This document shows positions 61,849-64,000 of a DNA stretch of 64,000 bases, in pieces. The stretch is taken from the NCBI GenBank assembly GCA_002682825.1, contig NOKP01000031.1, positions 1-64,000 of the forward strand. The letters are read 5' to 3'. The position numbers and the translations under genes are program-made. The notes under the pieces are model-generated. The model was not told the DNA's origin and made no database searches. It saw only the letters and a program-made list of their open reading frames with translations. The DNA comes from Neonectria sp. B-13. Lineage: Eukaryota > Ascomycota > Sordariomycetes > Hypocreales > Nectriaceae. The first letter of the stretch is position 1. Each line of letters opens with the position of its first letter.

Positions 61849-62038
61849 TATAATAGGAGTACCTCTAGGATACATAGTTAGATAAGATAGATAGATTGGA
61901 AGTAAAGTTAGTCTTCTTATTGATATATAAGCTAAAGCTTACCCCTTAATTCTAAAGAGAGGTAGGCGTTTAGGTAAGGAGATATGGCCGCAATGTGCAG
62001 GCCATATGACTGAAGTACTAAAGGCTGGCACTATAACA
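61849..62038 (-). repeat. 5' LTR of Gypsy G3 (190 bp)
   Basis: TATAATAGGAGTACCTC to CTATAACA as written. Less RIPed than its partner, with the block GGCCGCAATGTGCAGGCC still intact. Confidence 0.88.
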
Positions 62039-64000
62039 TAAATAGTATAAAAAAGAATAGAAAAAACAATAATATAATAGGCTTAATACTTAAGTCTAAG
62101 ATAATAATAACTTAAGGAGATAAAAGTTTCTATTATAAAGTTAAGGTATAAGTTTTATTACTCTAATTAGCTAGAAAAGCTAAATCTTAAAAAAGCTAGA
62201 TCTTAGAAAAGCTAGATCTTAGAAAAGCTAAATCTTGGAAAAGCTAGACCTTAGAAAAGCTAGATCTTAGAAAAGGCTAAAACCCCTTAAGATAAAAGCC
62301 TAGCCTTTATACTTTCTAAATTACTCTTTTACATTCTATTTAACCTTCTATATAATATAAAGACTATATAACTAATCATATAAGATAACCTTCTAAATTA
62401 CACTATAGCCTAATAAGCCCTTATTAAGCTATACCTATAAGCTCTTATATAACCTATATAGCCTATTTTAAGTAGATTTAAGCCTTATTTCTAAGCTATA
62501 AATTATAATTTAAAAGTTTAATCTATAAGATATAAAAGAAGTTAAAACTAATTAATGCTCTAAGGCTAAAGAATTAATCTAATTAGTAATCTTTAGTTAT
62601 TATATTCTATTATAAGATAGAATCTAATCTAATAGAATAATAGTCTAGTAAATTATAATAGAATAAGTCTTTTTAGAAGGGCTAGCTTTAAAGCTAGAAA
62701 GGAATAATAATATTATTAATATAGAAAAGAGGTTTATTAATAGTCTAAAGTATAATAACTATATCTTATAAGTTATATAGCTAATAAGTAATACTATAAT
62801 AACCAATCTATAACTAAAGGAGTAATAACTGTATTAGAAAGCAAGAGAATCCTACTATAATTATCTTTAACATTAGCTATAAAGCATAGAGGGATTTGGC
62901 AGAGGGAGTTCTAGGAAGCTAGAGAGGGTAAAAGTCAATAATTAGGTTCAAAATCTAAAGATCTATTCTTCTATTAAGCTTAAGCAAAGGAAATATATAA
63001 TTTAGTGCAATTATAGATAAGTAGAAACAGTAGTTCAAACAGTAGTTTTAACAGTGATATTTAGATATAATAGTCCTTAATAGTATATACTTAGAGAAGA
63101 AGCTAAAGGTTAAATAGTATAAAAGAAAATAGAAAAAAACAATAGTATAATAAGCTTAATACTTAAGCCTAAAGTAATAATAACTTAAGGAAATAAAAGT
63201 TTCTATTATAAAGTTAAGATATAAGTTTTATTATCTTAATCAGCTAAAAAAGCTAGATCTTAGAAAAGCTAGATCTTAGAAAAGCTAGATCTTAGAAAAA
63301 CTAAATCTTAGAAAAGGCTAAAACCTCTTAAGATAAAAGCTTAGCTTATAAAGCTTTATACTTTCTAGATTACTCTTTTACATTTTATCTAACCTTCTAT
63401 ATAATATAAAGATTATATAATTAATTATATAAAATAACTACTTTTTAAATTACACTATAGCCTAATAAGCTCTTATTAAGCTATATCTATAGGCTCTTAT
63501 ATAACCTATATAGCTTATTTTAAGTAAATCTAAGTCTTATTTCTAAGCTATAAATTATAATTTAAAAGTTTAATCTATAAGATATAAAAAAGATTAAAAC
63601 TAATTAATACCTTAAGGCTAAAGAATTAGTCTAATTAATAATCTTTAATTATTATATCCTATTATAAGATAGAATCTAATCTAATAGAGTAATAACTTAA
63701 TAGATTATAATAGAATAGATCTTTCTAGAGAGGCGAGCTTTAAAGCTAAAAAGGAATAATAATACTATTAATATAGAGAAAAGGTTTATTAATAGTCTAA
63801 AGAATAATAATTATATCTTATAGATTATATAGCTAATAAGTAATACTATAATAACTAATCTATAACTAAAAGAGTAATACATTAGAAAGTAAGAGAATCC
63901 TACTACTAGCCTTAGTTAGTATATAAAAGCTGGTTTGCTCTTGGCTTATATAGACTAGTTATCTTTAATATTAGCTATAAAGTATAGAGGGATTTCGCAA

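Larger units (their letters stand above)
55079..62038 (-). mobile_element. Chromodomain Gypsy retrotransposon G3 (6960 bp)
   Basis: Two 190 bp LTRs bound it, and the five-base duplication TAAAC (55074-55078) / TAAAT (62039-62043, C to T) shows it inserted in A18. Coding sense is minus: the polypurine tract AGGAGGGATAGTT (complement of 55269-55281) lies next to the left LTR, which is therefore the 3' LTR. gag and protease should lie at about 60100-61800 but are too decayed to delimit. The primer binding site is not recognised. Confidence 0.9.
55024..63056 (+). mobile_element. Family A element, copy A18, split by a Gypsy element
   Basis: TTAGATATAATAG (55024) to GTTTTAACAGTG (63056) with the 12 bp duplication ATATTTAGATAT (55012-55023, 63057-63068). 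A sequence occupies 55024-55078 and 62039-63056. It landed in the first bases of A19. It is of the A1-type subgroup, with six minisatellite units at about 62174-62273. Confidence 0.85.
55016..64000 (+). mobile_element. Family A copy A19, split near its 5' end by A18; runs off the window
   Basis: Its first eight bases plus target are at 55016-55023; it resumes at 63057 and continues to the window edge. Four minisatellite units at about 63248-63311. Near 63905-63958 it holds a 54-base insert found in no other copy. Inserted into A17 after ACTAAGCTATAT. Confidence 0.75.

Overview
The window looks like part of a filamentous ascomycete (Pezizomycotina) genome. One normal-composition gene island (about 44.9-48.35 kb) sits in a very AT-rich, TpA-rich desert of dead transposons. 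The decay is almost all C-to-T or G-to-A, the mark of repeat-induced point mutation (RIP). The one real gene has fungal introns of 49-65 nt with GTAAGT/GTATGT donors and CTAAC branch sites. I see no rRNA, tRNA or CRISPR. Three runs of N (11101-11155, 26920-27019, 52184-52567) break the assembly inside repeats.

Layout. 1-3.1 kb: decayed repeat with the end of a hAT element. 3.1-9.75 kb: a wrecked Gypsy element (minus strand) carrying copies of two ~1 kb families that I call A and B. 9.76-15.33 kb: nested hAT elements, including a 4.4 kb copy whose 12-exon transposase is readable with a single nonsense codon. 15.7-21.4 kb: A copies (one carrying a small hAT) and a B copy. 21.67-24.85 kb: a second hAT lacking exons 4-9. 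25-29.9 kb: broken repeats and A copies. 29.9-38.1 kb: a second Gypsy ruin (plus strand) with three-quarter-preserved A copies. 38.1-44.9 kb: B copies, a 408 bp hAT, a 264 bp mini-A. 44.9-48.35 kb: a GPI-anchored GH76 mannanase-like (DFG5/DCW1 family) gene, minus strand. 48.7-51.7 kb: a B copy split by two A copies. 51.7-64 kb: a stack of A copies nested up to four deep, one of them split by a 6.96 kb chromodomain Gypsy element with 190 bp LTRs.

The most interesting content is families A (21 copies or fragments) and B (7). Neither has terminal inverted repeats, LTRs or a visible reverse transcriptase. Both make 12-15 bp target-site duplications that end in AT (nearly always TAT) when read in the ORF sense, both begin TTA, and truncated copies mostly keep the ORF-sense 3' end. 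Each encodes a small protein of about 146-147 residues, and the two proteins share a motif LA(V/I)FGCxxLLxD at the same place. I infer non-LTR-type retroelements mobilised in trans, but the protein is unknown to me and the mechanism is inference.

All element boundaries given as exact come from finding matching target duplications; other boundaries are approximate. A, B and H labels are mine.
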